Assembly (NCBI GenBank): GCA_036971475.1
Contig: JBAIZL010000001.1
Location: 214,437,575 to 214,501,574, forward strand
Source of the DNA: Prosapia bicincta
Taxonomy: Eukaryota; Arthropoda; Insecta; Hemiptera; Cercopidae
Direction: 5' to 3'
DNA: 64,000 bases
Part shown: positions 1 through 12,718 of the stretch, piece after piece
How positions within the stretch are numbered: position 1 is the stretch's first letter
Layout: the number at the start of each line of letters is the position of its first letter
Position numbers and translations under genes: made by a program
Notes under the pieces: model-generated
What the model was told of the DNA's origin: nothing
Database searches by the model: none
The model's input: the letters and a program-made list of their open reading frames with translations, nothing else

Positions 1-321
1 TTGTAATTTGTCACAGTAACTATTGATTATTGTACTCCTTATTATATTGTATTATTATTTTATACTTGAAAAGGACAAAATATTAGTTATAGAAACGTCG
101 TGATAATAAATAATCATAATGCCCTGTTAAAATTAACGTCATTTCATTCTAATAAAAAATACGTCTTTCTTCATATTTATCTACACTTGTAAAGATTACA
201 AAAAACCGAATTAGTGCATAACCTAAAAATATTTGTATTTTGGAGATGTCTTAAAATGACTCACAAGTCAGAAAAGAAGAACAAATATCTAAAGCTAATG
301 TGTTTTATTGGCGTCTTTTTT

Positions 322-568
322 TTTATTAAATTCCTTTTAGTAGCTCACACTCTCCTGTGCAAATTTTGAATAGTTAATTAATTACGTTTTTGTTAATCCA
401 ATCAAGTTCAAATACATTTTTTTAAACCTATAGTAGATGACAATTGATGTTAGCACAGGTTTTTAAAATCTTTATTCAATAATGAAATTATAAAACTTGT
501 GGGGTCCAGCTGGATTCGAACTGAGAATCTTCATGTTCAAAGTCTAGCGCGCCTTGGCACTGCATTAC
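322..568 (-). repeat. tRNA-derived SINE, copy A
   Basis: Reading the minus strand, a tRNA-like head is followed by an AT-rich body and an A-rich tail near 322. The B-box-like word GTTCGAATCC (reverse of 512-521) is preceded by a stretch resembling the D-arm/anticodon part of a tRNA (CCAAGGCGCGCTAGAC). The same head and body occur on the plus strand at 20,278-20,552, and the body alone at 1,160-1,360 and 63,325-63,470. Tail ends share the words GTGAGCTA and AAAGGAA. Multi-copy status plus a pol III-type internal promoter supports a SINE, not a tRNA gene. It is too degenerate to fold as a functional tRNA. Confidence 0.68.
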
Positions 569-1159
569 GTTTCCAATACCTAGAAATATATTTCTCAATG
601 ATGTTTATGAATTTTTCTAACCCATCTGGTTATTGTCGAAACCTCCATTGTATAACCTTAAACTGTTGTCATGGTTACCACACAATATCATAAACAGTGC
701 TCTAAGGTAAATAAAATATTTGTTTTTCCTCAGTCGGAATTTATTTAATTATTTTTTATATTAGACTACTTATTAATAAGTAATAATAGAATATATCTAA
801 CCAATTGCAAAGAGACACAATTCAATAAGTAAATATGTTATCGTGGCGTTTATTTTGTAATACGTAATGTTAGAATAATCACTGCATCTAGGAACAAAAG
901 TAACTATATTTGTATATTAAATTTTGTTTCAGAAATTATTAGTCGATACTGATCATACTTAGGCCAACAGAGAAAAGTTTTATTTTAGCTACTTTTTATT
1001 CTATAATTACAATTAATATAAATATGTAGGCTATATTCATGTGCCAGAATCACATTATTAAGGTGGCAAAATATCCATTTCCCTTTCTATAAATTAGGTT
1101 TATTTGGTATTGGACTATTATTTTTGTTTATTACCTCGCTTTTTTACTTTGTTTCCAAC
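569..1159. other. AT-rich DNA without a gene; one dispersed fragment
   Basis: No coding signal is seen. A stretch at about 1,010-1,090 shares words (CAGAATCACA, AGGTGGCAAAATA, TTTCC) in the same order with 20,000-20,075, inside the foldback element spacer, so it is probably a diverged copy of a dispersed repeat. Confidence 0.5.
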
Positions 1160-1360
1160 TTATGATGGCTCCATTTCCTTCTGTTAGTTCATACTCTCCT
1201 ATACATATATCTTGTTCAAATTTTCAATCTTTAATAAAATAATTTTTACTCATACACTCTAGTTCAAATACATTTTTTTCAACTTGTAGTGGATGTTAAT
1301 ACAGTTTTTTTTCAAATATTAACTCATTAATTAAATGTAGTAAATTGATTAGTTATTCGT
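1160..1360 (-). repeat. SINE body fragment, copy B (tRNA head missing)
   Basis: Minus-strand match to the body of the SINE at 20,278-20,552. Shared blocks in order are TTAATTAATGA, AATATTTGAAA, ACTGTAT, ATGTATTTGAAC, GATTGAAAATTTG and ACAAGATATAT. No B-box or tRNA-like head is visible upstream on the minus strand, so it is 5'-truncated or its head has decayed. Confidence 0.62.
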
Positions 1361-2364
1361 CCCATTGGGCTTAAAATAAGTGATAACATATAATTTCATA
1401 AAACTGGTTTTATGTTATAGGTTATGTTACTTTTACTTTCTTTATACTAATTGGAATTATTTAATAAAAAGTAAACAAAAAACATTTTTACTTGTTGACC
1501 TAAGTACGAATTTACTTGAAAAGTTTTTTTGTTTATGTTACTTGTTTTATTATAATTATTACTCCTAGGATATTCTCAATAGATTTGAGTAAGTATTTAA
1601 CCTTTAATGGCCCTTGATAATGGATACTCTCCGAAACGCGTAGGTTGTAATGAAAGCAAGTAATAAATGGACGATGGATAAGAAGACCTATACAAACATT
1701 TATTAACTTTTGTTTTAAATAAATGTTTAACAAATAACTAATACACAGTTTGTAGGACATTTTAAACCAGCTCTCCATTCTCTAACATTTGGTTTAAGAA
1801 GGAGACATTTTAAAAAAATACGCTATGAAAATGTTTCAATTACTGTTGTGTGTGAATGAAATGAATATGCAGAGGAAATATGGGTAACTCTTTTCCCCAA
1901 CCGATTTACCGAGGCAGGGGTGTTATTTTGTAAAAGACATTGAAAAGATGATAGAAGAAGTCTCGAAGCAGGAAATGTATCGATGATATCACTCTGAATT
2001 ATGAGCAGGGAAGACGGAGGGGCACTCGCCAACTGACCACTGCCAGTGTTTATCTGATGCATAGCGCGGATATTTGTAATATTATAACTAGCTGAGAGAT
2101 GAAATATTCCGCTCACCGCCGGCCCTCCACAGGCCAAACTCCAGGTTTTGATCGTAAATAAGACTAAACACTCGATATATCGGTAAAGAAGTGTCGATAA
2201 ATCTGGTCCGCTCTATAAACCCTCTTCACTTCATTTGAGATCTAACCAGTAAAGACGTTATTGGCGAGCTGTGGTAATCGGTAAATATATAACCAGGCCT
2301 TTACAAACACAGTTAATAGTCCTGGCAATAGTAGGCGATACCAGCCTACATCTTTACATATCTA
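1361..2364. other. Unassigned single-copy DNA
   Basis: AT-rich to 1,800, then a more GC-balanced stretch at 1,830-2,350. An open minus-strand frame (1,823-2,137, 104 codons) has no motif I recognise and no duplicated or spliced context. I see no supported gene here. Confidence 0.45.
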
Positions 2365-2418
2365 TCTAACGGCTACGTATGGCAATGTAATGTAATGGTA
2401 TGCTATGTAATGGTATTA
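2365..2418 (+). repeat. Orphan satellite-1-like fragment left of a piggyBac end
   Basis: The words GGCAATGTAATGTAATGG, TATGCTATGTAATGGTATTA match the vocabulary of the 70-bp monomers that start at 3,286 (GGCAATGTAATG, TAATGGTAT). It lies directly outside the TTAA at 2,419-2,422 that looks like a piggyBac insertion site. It suggests the array once extended past the transposon. Confidence 0.6.
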
Positions 2419-3285
2419 TTAACCTTTAACAGACACGCTTAAAAATCTGATGAACCCCATTTTGTAGGTTAAAATATATATTGAAGACCTTTTTTCCCCT
2501 TCTCTCGGTATGGCTGCTAACTTCAGTCATTTTAAAATAGTTTATGATCAAACCTGAAAGAAATATATCTATAGTCACTCATAATAACTCGAATATTCTG
2601 AAAATGATGTAAAACAGGTATGTTACGAAAAAACACGTTTTTTGAAAAACTGAAAATAGACATTTTTTATTTCTCATATTTCTAAAATTTAAATGTCAAC
2701 TAATACTACAAAATAAACCATCATGCTTTGAAACAAAATCAAAACCCTGTCTTACATGAAAATTATGGATGTATTTTTTTCCTAATGTCTAAAAATTAAT
2801 GAATAAACATGTTTTATGGCACAAAATCTGGAATTTCACTCAATGCAGCTCAAACACACAAAGGCACGATGCTCCTCACACATTGGGCGTCTGCAAGTAT
2901 AACAAACATTTTTAGTTTTTCTGCCCTTGGACCGAAATGGACAACTGCTCGAAAAATTAACAAGCTGTTCATCGATTGTGCTATGGGAGAAGGGAGGATA
3001 AAATTTCTTGCAATTGTTGAAAAATCTATCTCAGATAATACTAATGGCCACCAGTTTGAAGTTCTCTCTCCTCTCAGCTATTTTTGTCATCAAAACGAAC
3101 ACATGTAGCAAACAATTTCAATCTATTTAGAAGCATGGTTCCTCAAAAAATAGGATTTCTTAGATCATTTGACCACAGCTATTCTAAGTCTCTTGAGATA
3201 TTTTTTAGCAATCCTGCAAAGTAGAGTAAGACAATGAACGCTAATATTTCCTCTGGATTAGTGTTGAAGGGATATGACTGTATTA
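2419..3285 (-). pseudogene. Degenerate piggyBac element with broken transposase
   Basis: Reading the minus strand from 3,285 down, conceptual fragments follow the order of piggyBac (PGBD) transposases despite frameshifts and stops: NTNPEEILAFI, then LLYFAGLLK, then LWSNDLRNPIF, then VRFDDKN, then TIDEQLVNF, CPFR. The family normally continues into the catalytic core after CPFR. Here the frame passes straight into a Cys-rich tail (KGRKTKNVCYTC, PMCEEH, CLSC) typical of the C-terminal zinc-binding domain, so most of the core is deleted. The lower end shows TTAA (2,419-2,422) followed by CCTTTAACAGACACGC, consistent with a piggyBac terminus and its TTAA target. The N-terminal end is cut off where satellite 1 begins. 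It is not functional. The plus-strand open frame at 2,809-3,108 is antisense to it. Confidence 0.82.
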
Positions 3286-5639
3286 GTAATGGTATAACGG
3301 TGTGATGTAATGGTATGGGAATTTATCGTGATGGTATGTTATTGCGATGTAATAGTGTTACTAATGGTATGGCAATCCAATGGGATGGACATTTATCGTG
3401 ATGGTATGATATTGCGATGTAATAGTGTTACTAATGGTAAAGTAATGTAATGGTATGGGAATTTATCGTGATGGTATGTTATTGCGATGTATTAGTGTTA
3501 CTAATGGTATGGCAATCCAATGGGATGGACATTTATCGTGATGGTATCATAATGCGATGTAATAGTGTTACTAATGGTAAGGTAATGTAATGGTATGGGA
3601 ATTTATCGTGATGGTATGTTATTGCGATGTAATAGTGTTACTAATGGTATGGCAATCCAATGGGATGGACATTTATCGTGATGGTATGATATTGCGATGT
3701 AATAGTGTTACTAATGGTAAAGTAATGTAATGGTATGGGAATTTATCGTGATGGTATAATATTGCGATGTAATAGTGTTACTAATGTTATGGTAATGTAA
3801 TGGGACGGACGTTTATCGTAATGGTATGATATTGCGATGTAATAGTGTTACTAATGGTAAGGTAATGTAATGGTATGGGAATTTATCGTGATGGTATAAT
3901 ATTGCGATGTAATAGTGTTACTAATGGTAAGGTAATGTAATGGTATGGGAATTTATCGTGATGGTATAATATTGCGATGTAATAGTTTTACTAATGTTAT
4001 GGTAATGTAATGGGACGGACGTTTATCGTGATGGTATAATAATGCGATGTAATAGTGTTACTAATGGTAAGGTAATGTAATGGTATGGGAATTTATCGTG
4101 ATGGTATAATATTGCGATGTAATAGTTTTACTAATGGTAAGGTAATGTAATGGTATGGGAATTTATCGTGATGGTATAAAAATGCGATGTAATAGTGTTA
4201 CTAATGGTAAGGTAATGTAATGGTATGGGAATTTATCGTGATGGTATAATATTGCGATGTAATAGTTTTACTAATGGTAAGGTAATGTAATGGAATGGGA
4301 ATTTATCGTGATGGTATGATATTGCGATGTAATAGTGTTACTAATGGTAAGGTAATGTAATGGTATGGGAATTTATCGTGATGGTATAATATTGCGATGT
4401 AATAGTTTTACTAATGGTAAGGTAATGTAATGGTATGGGAATTTATCGTGATGGTATGATATTGCGATGTAATAGTGTTACTAATGGTAAGGTAATGTAA
4501 TGGTATGGGAATTTATCGTGATGGTATAATATTGCGATGTAATAGTGTTACTAATGTTATAGTAATGTAATGGGACGGACGTTTATCGTAATGGTATCAT
4601 AATGCGATGTAATAGTGTTACTAATGGTAAGGTAATGTAATGGTATGGGAATTTATCGTGATGGTATGATATTGCGATGTAATAGTGTTACTAATGGTAA
4701 GGTAATGTAATGGTATGGGAATTTATCGTGATGGTATGATATTGCGATGTATTAGTGTTACTAATGTTATAGTAATGTAATGGGATGGACGTTTATCGTG
4801 ATGGTATAATATTGCGATGTAATAGTGTTACAAATGGTAAGGTAATGTAATGGTATGGGAATTTATCGTGATGGTATAATATTGCGATGTAATAGTGTTA
4901 CTAATGTTATAGTAATGTAATGGGACGGACGTTTATCGTAATGGTATCATAATGCGATGTAATAGTGTTACTAATGGTATGGCAATGTAATGGGACGGAC
5001 GTTTATCGTAATGGTATCATAATGCGATGTAATAGTGTTACTAATGGTAAGGTAATGTAATGGTATGGGAATTTATCGTGATGGTATGATATTGCGATGT
5101 AATAGTGTTACTAATGGTAAGGTAATGTAATGGTATGGGAATTTATCGTGATGGTATAATATTGCGATGTAATAGTTTTACTAATGGTAAGGTAATGTAA
5201 TGGTATGGGAATTTATCGTGATGGTATAATAATGCGATGTAATAGTGTTACTAATGGTAAGGTAATGTAATGGTATGGGAATTTATCGTGATGGTATAAT
5301 ATTGCGATGTAATAGTTTTACTAATGGTAAGGTAATGTAATGGAATGGAAGTTTATCGTAATGGTATGATATTGCGATGTAATAGTGTTACTAATGGTAA
5401 GGTAATGTAATTTGATGGAGATTTATCGTGATGGTATAATATTGCGATGTAATAGTTTTACTAATGGTAAGGTAATGTAATGGAATGGAAGTTTATCGTA
5501 ATGGTATGATATTGCGATGTAATAGGGTTACTAATGGTAAGGTAATGTAATGGGATGGAGATTTATCGTAATGGTATAATATTGCGATGTAATAAATTTA
5601 CTAATGGTAAGGTAATATAATGGAATGGAAGTTTATCGT

Positions 5640-6620
5640 AATGGTATGATATTGCGATGTAATAGGGTTACTAATGGTAAGGTAATGTAATGGTATGGGA
5701 ATTTATCGTGATGATATCATAATGCGATGTAATAGTGTTACTAATGGTAAGGTAATGTAATGGTATGGGAATTTATCGTGATGGTATAATATTGCGATGT
5801 AATAGTTTTACTAATGGTAAGGTAATGTAATGGAATGGAAGTTTATCGTAATGGTATGATATTGCGATGTAATAGTGTTACTAATGGTAAGGTAATGTAA
5901 TGGGATGGACGTTTATCGTAATGGTATGATATTGCGATGTATTAGTGTTACTAATGGTAAGGTAATGTAATGGTATGGGAATTTATCGTGATGATATCAT
6001 AATGCGATGTAATAGTGTTACTAATGGTAAGGTAATGTAATGGTATGGGAATTTATCGTGATGGTATAATATTGCGATGTAATAGTTTTACTAATGGTAA
6101 GGTAATGTAATGGAATGGAAGTTTATCGTAATGGTATGATATTGCGATATAATAGGGTTACTAATGGTAAGGTAATGTAATGGTATGGGAATTTATCGTG
6201 ATGATATCATAATGCGATGTAATAGTGTTACTAATGGTAAGGTAATGTAATGGTATGGGAATTTATCGTGATGGTATAATATTGCGATGTAATAGTTTTA
6301 CTAATGGTAAGGTAATGTAATGGAATGGAAGTTTATCGTAATGGTATGATATTGCGATGTAATAGTGTTACTAATGGTAAGGTAATGTAATGGGATGGAC
6401 GTTTATCTTAATGGTATGATATTGCGATGTATTAGTGTTACTAATGGTAAGGTAATGTAATGGTATGGGAATTTATCGTGATGATATCATAATGCGATGT
6501 AATAGTGTTACTAATGGTAAGGTAATGTAATGGTATGGGAATTTATCGTGATGGTATAATATTGCGATGTAATAGTTTTACTAATGGTAAGGTAATGTAA
6601 TGGAATGGAAGTTTATCGTA
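5640..6620 (+). repeat. Higher-order repeat in satellite 1: 490 bp (7 monomers), two copies
   Basis: The rare variant GTGATGATATCATAATGCG occurs at about 5,711, 5,991, 6,201 and 6,481. The spacings are 280, 210 and 280, so each marker recurs after 490 bp. Neighbouring variants (GGAATGGAAG, AATAGGG) repeat with the same offset. Confidence 0.8.
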
Positions 6621-7740
6621 ATGGTATGATATTGCGATGTAATAGGGTTACTAATGGTAAGGTAATGTAATGGGATGGAGATTTATCGTAATGGTATAAT
6701 ATTGCGATGTAATAGTTTTACTAATGGTAAGGTAATATAATGGAATGGAAGTTTATCGTAATGGTATGATATTGCGATGTAATAGGGTTACTAATGGTAA
6801 GGTAATGTAATGGGATGGAGATTTATGGTAATGGTATAATATTGCGATGTAATAGGGTTACTAATGGTAAGGTAATGTAATGGGATGGATATTTATCGTA
6901 ATGGTATGATATTGCGATGTAATAGGGTTACTAATGGTAAGGTAATGTAATGGGATGGATATTTATCGTAATGGTATGATATTGCGATGTAATAGGGTTA
7001 CTAATGGTATGGTAATGTAATGGGATGGATATTTATCGTAATGGTATGATATTGCGATGTAATAGGGTTACTAATGGTATGGTAATGTAATGGGATGGAT
7101 ATTTATCGTAATGGTATGATATTGCGATGTAATAGTGTTACTAATGGTATGGCAGTGCAATGGGATGGACGTTAATCGTAATGGTATGATATTGCGATGT
7201 AATAGTGTTACTAATGGTATGGCAATGCAATGGGATGGACGTTTATCGTAATGGTATGATATTGCGATGTAATAGTGTTACTAATGGTATGGTAATGTAA
7301 TGGAATGGATATTTATCGTAATGGTATGATATTGCGATGTAATAGGGTTACTAATGGTATGGTATTGTAATGGAATGGATATTTATCGTGATGGTATCAT
7401 AATGCGATGTAATAGTGTTACTAATGATAAGGTAATGTAATGGTATGGGAATTTATCGTGATGGTATGATATTGCGATGTAATAGTGCTACTAATGGTAT
7501 GGTAATGTAATGGGATGGAGATTTATCGTAATGGTAAGATATTGCGATGTAATTGTGTTACTAATAGTATGGCAATGCAATGGGATGGACGTTTATCGTA
7601 ATGGTATGATATTGCGATGTAATAGTGTTACTAATGGTATGGCAATGCAATGGGATGGACGTTTATCGTAATGGTATGATATTGCGATGTAATAGTGTTA
7701 CTAATGGTATGGCAATGCAATGGGATGGACGTTTATCGTC

Positions 7741-9100
7741 ATGGTATGATATTGCGATGTAATAGTATTACTAAAGGTATGGCAATGTAATGGAATGGAA
7801 GTTTATCGTAATGGTATGATATTGCGATGTAATAGTGTTACTAATGGTATGGCAATGTAATGGAATAGACGTTTATCGTAATGTTATGATATTGCGATGT
7901 AATAGTGTTACTAATGGTATGGCAATGTAATGGGATGGACGTTTATCGTAATGGTATGATATTCCGATGTAATAGTGTTACTAATGGTATGGCAATGTAA
8001 TGGGATGGATATTTATCGTAATGGTATGATATTGCGATGTAATAGGGTTACTAATGGTATGGTAATGTAATGGAATGGAAGTTTATCGTAATGATATGAT
8101 ATTGCGATGTAATAGTGTTACTAATGGTATGGCAATGTAATGGAATGGAAGTTTATCGTAATGGTATGATATTGCGATGTAATAGTGTTACTAATGGTAT
8201 GGCAATGTAATGGAATAGCCGTTTATCGTAATGTTATGATATTGCGATGTAATAGTGTTACTAATGGTATGGCAATGTAATGGGATGGACGTTTATCGTA
8301 ATGGTATGATATTGCGATGTAATAGTGTTACTAATGGTATGGCAATGTAATGGGATGGATATTTATCGTAATGGTATGATATTGCGATGTAATAGGGTTA
8401 CTAATGGTATGGTAATGTAATGGGATGGAGATTTATCGTAATGGTAAGATATTGCGATGTAATAGTGTTACTAATAGTATGGCAATGCAATGGGATGGAC
8501 GTTTATCGTAATGGTATGATATTGCGATGTAATAGTGTTACTAATGGTATGGCAATGCAATGGGATGGACGTTTATCGTCATGGTATGATATTGCGATGT
8601 AATAGTGTTACTAAAGGTATGGCAATGTAATGGAATGGAAGTTTATCGTAATGGTATGATATTGCGATGTAATAGTGTTACTAATGGTATGGCAATGTAA
8701 TGGAATAGACGTTTATCGTAATGTTATGATATTGCGATGTAATAGTGTTACTAATGGTATGGCAATGTAATGGGATGGACGTTTATCGTAATGGTATGAT
8801 ATTCCGATGTAATAGTGTTACTAATGGTATACCAATGCAATGGGATGGACGTTTATCGTAACGGTATGATATTGCGATGTAATAGTGTTGCTAATGGTAT
8901 GGCAATGTAATGGAATAGACGTTTATCGTAATGGTATGATATTGCGATGTAATAGTGTTACTAATGGTATGCCAATGTAATGGGATGGACGTTTATCGTA
9001 ATGGTATGATATTCCGATGTAATAGTGTTACTAATGGTATACCAATGCAATGGGATGGACGTTTATCGTAACGGTATGATATTGCGATGTAATAGTGTTG
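7741..9100 (+). repeat. Higher-order repeat in satellite 1: 840 bp (12 monomers)
   Basis: Private variants recur 840 bp apart: GTTTATCGTCATGG (about 7,732 and 8,572), GGAATAGACG followed by ATGTTATG (7,862 and 8,702), and ATTCCGATGT (7,961 and 8,801, and once more at 9,011 after 210 bp). Confidence 0.75.
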
Positions 9101-10240
9101 CTAATGGTATGGCAATGTAATGGAATAGACGTTTATCGTAACGGTATGATATTGCGATGTAATAGTGTTACTAATGGTATGCCAATGCAATGGGATGGAC
9201 GTTTATCGTAATGGTATGATATTGCGATGTAATAGTGTTACTAATGGTATGGTAATGTAATGGGATAGAAATGTATCGTAATGGTATGATATTGCGATGT
9301 AATAGTGTTACTAATTGTATGACAATGCAATGGGATGGACGTTTATCGTAATGGTATGATATTGCGATGTAATAGTGTTACTAATGGTATGGCAATGTAA
9401 TGGTATGGACGTTTATCGTAATGGTATGATATTGCGATGTAATAGTGTTACTAATTGTATGGTAATGTAATGGGATAGAAATGTATCGTAATGGTATGAT
9501 ATTGCGATGTAATAGTGTTACTAATGGTATGGCAATGTAATGGTATGGAAGTTTATCGTAATATTATGAGATTGCGATGTAATAGTGTTACTAATGGTAT
9601 GGTAATGTAATGGGATAGAAATGTATCGTAATGGTATGATATTGCGATGTAATAGTGTTACTAATGGTATGGCAATGCAATGGGATGGACGTTTATCGTA
9701 ATGGTATGATATTGCGATGTAATAGTGTTACTAATGGTATGGCAATGTAATGGTATGGAAGTTTATCGTAATATTATGAGATTGCGATGTAATAGTGTTA
9801 CTAATGGTATGGTAATGTAATGGGATAGAAATGTATCGTAATGGTATGATATTGCGATGTAATAGTGTTACTAATGGTATGGCAATGTAATGGTATGGAA
9901 GTTTATCGTAATATTATGAGATTGCGATGTAATAGTGTTACTAATGGTATGGTAATGTAATGGGATAGAAATGTATCGTAATGGTATGATATTGCGATGT
10001 AATAGTGTTACTAATGGTATGGCAATGTAATGGTATGGAAGTTTATCGTAATATTATGAGATTGCGATGTAATAGTGTTACTAATGGTATGGTAATGTAA
10101 TGGGATAGAAATGTATCGTAATGGTATGATATTGCGATGTAATAGTGTTACTAATGGTATGGCAATGCAATGGGATGGACGTTTATCGTAATGGTATGAT
10201 ATTGCGATGTAATAGTGTTACTAATTGTATGGTAATGTAA

Positions 10241-11711
10241 TGGGATAGAAATGTATCGTAATGGTATGATATTGCGATGTAATAGTGTTACTAATGGTAT
10301 GGCAATGTAATGGTATGGAAGTTTATCGTAATATTATGAGATTGCGATGTAATAGTGTTACTAATGGTATGGTAATGTAATGGGATAGAAATGTATCGTA
10401 ATGGTATGATATTGCGATGTAATAGTGTTACTAATGGTATGGCAATGTAATGGGATGGACGTTTATCGTAATGGTATGATATTGCGATGTAATAGTGTTA
10501 CTAATTGTATGGTAATGTAATGGGATAGAAATGTATCGTAATGGTATGATATTGCGATGTAATAGTGTTACTAATGGTATGGCAATGCAATGGGATGGAC
10601 GTTTATCGTAATGGTATGATATTGCGATGTAATAGTGTTACTAATGGTATGGCAATGTAATGGTATGGAAGTTTATCGTAATATTATGAGATTGCGATGT
10701 AATAGTGTTACTAATTGTATGGTAATGTAATGGGATAGAAATGTATCGTAATGGTATGATATTGCGATGTAATAGTGTTACTAATGGTATGGCAATGTAA
10801 TGGTATGGAAGTTTATCGTAATATTATGAGATTGCGATGTAATAGTGTTACTAATGGTATGGTAATGTAATGGGATAGAAATGTATCGTAATGGTATGAT
10901 ATTGCGATGTAATAGTGTTACTAATGGTATGGCAATGCAATGGGATGGACGTTTATCGTAATGGTATGATATTGCGATGTAATAGTGTTACTAATTGTAT
11001 GGTAATGTAATGGGATAGAAATGTATCGTAATGGTATGATATTGCGATGTAATAGTGTTACTAATGGTATGGCAATGCAATGGGATGGACGTTTATCGTA
11101 ATGGTATGATATTGCGATGTAATAGTGTTACTAATGGTATGGCAATGTAATGGTATGGAAGTTTATCGTAATATTATGAGATTGCGATGTAATAGTGTTA
11201 CTAATTGTATGGTAATGTAATGGGATAGAAATGTATCGTAATGGTATGATATTGCGATGTAATAGTGTTACTAATGGTATGGCAATGTAATGGTATGGAA
11301 GTTTATCGTAATATTATGAGATTGCGATGTAATAGTGTTACTAATGGTATGGTAATGTAATGGGATAGAAATGTATCGTAATGGTATGATATTGCGATGT
11401 AATAGTGTTACTAATGGTATGGCAATGCAATGGGATGGACGTTTATCGTAATGGTATGATATTGCGATGTAATAGTGTTACTAATTGTATGGTAATGTAA
11501 TGGGATAGAAATGTATCGTAATGGTATGATATTGCGATGTAATAGTGTTACTAATGGTATGGCAATGCAATGGGATGGACGTTTATCGTAATGGTATGAT
11601 ATTGCGATGTAATAGTGTTACTAATGGTATGGCAATGCAATGGGATCGATGTTTATCGCAATGGTATGATATTGCGATGTAATAGTGTTACTAATGGTAT
11701 GGTAATGTAAT
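10241..11711 (+). repeat. Higher-order repeat in satellite 1: 490 bp (7 monomers), three copies
   Basis: The variant GGGATAGAAATG appears at offsets of 140, 140 and 210 bp, and that pattern repeats from 10,241 to 10,731, 11,221 and 11,711. Upstream (9,261-10,241) the same variant alternates at 140 or 210 bp without the full 490-bp order. Confidence 0.8.
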
Positions 11712-12718
11712 GGGATAGAAATGTATCGTAATGGTATGATATTGCGATGTAATAGTGTTACTAATGGTATGGCAATGCAATGGGATTTACGTTTATCGTA
11801 ATGGTATGATATTGCGATGTAATAGTGTTACTAATGGTATGGCAATGCAATGGGATCGATGTTTATCGCAATGGTATGATATTGCGATGTAATAGTGTTA
11901 CTAATGGTATGGTAATGTAATGGGATAGAAATGTATCGTAATGGTATGATATTGCGATGTAATAGTGTTACTAATGGTATGGCAATGCAATGGGATCGAT
12001 GTTTATCGCAATGGTATGATATTGCGATGTAATAGCGTTACTAATGGTATGGTAATGTAATGGGATAGAAATGTATCGTAATGGTATGATATTGCGATGT
12101 AATAGTGTTACTAATGGTATGGCAATGCAATGGGATGGACGTTTATCGTCATGGTATGATATTGCGATGTAATAGTGTTACTAAAGGTATAGCAATGTAA
12201 TGGAATGGAAGTTTATCGTAATGGTATGATATTGCGATGTAATAGTGTTACTAATGGTATGGCAATGTAATGGAATAGAAGTTTATCGTAATGTTATGAT
12301 ATTGCGATGTAATAGTGTTACTAATGGTATGGCAATGTAATGGGATGGACATTTATCGTAATGGTATGATATTGCGATGTAATAGTGTTACTAATGGTAT
12401 GGCAATGTAATGGAATAGACGTTTATCGTAACGGTATGATATTGCGATGTAATAGTGTTACTAATGGTATGGCAATGCAATGGGATCGATGTTTATCGCA
12501 ATGGTATGATATTGCGATGTAATAGTGTTACTAATGGTATGGTAATGTAATGGGATAGAAATGTATCGTAATGGTATGATATTGCGATGTAATAGTGTTA
12601 CTAATGGTATGGCAATGTAATGGAATGGAAGTTTATCGTAATATTATGATATTGCGATGTAATAGTGTAACTAATGGTATAGCAATATAATGGAGTGGAA
12701 GTTTATCTAAATGGTATG

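Noticed and set aside
1823..2137. Minus-strand open frame of 104 codons
   Set aside because: No recognised motif, no splice context and no duplicate; not enough to call a gene.
2809..3108. Plus-strand open frame of 99 codons
   Set aside because: It is antisense to the piggyBac relic, whose conserved motifs are read on the minus strand.
8420..8602. Open frame of 60 codons inside satellite 1
   Set aside because: A by-product of the tandem repeat; no protein motif, and neighbouring monomers contain stops in the same frame.
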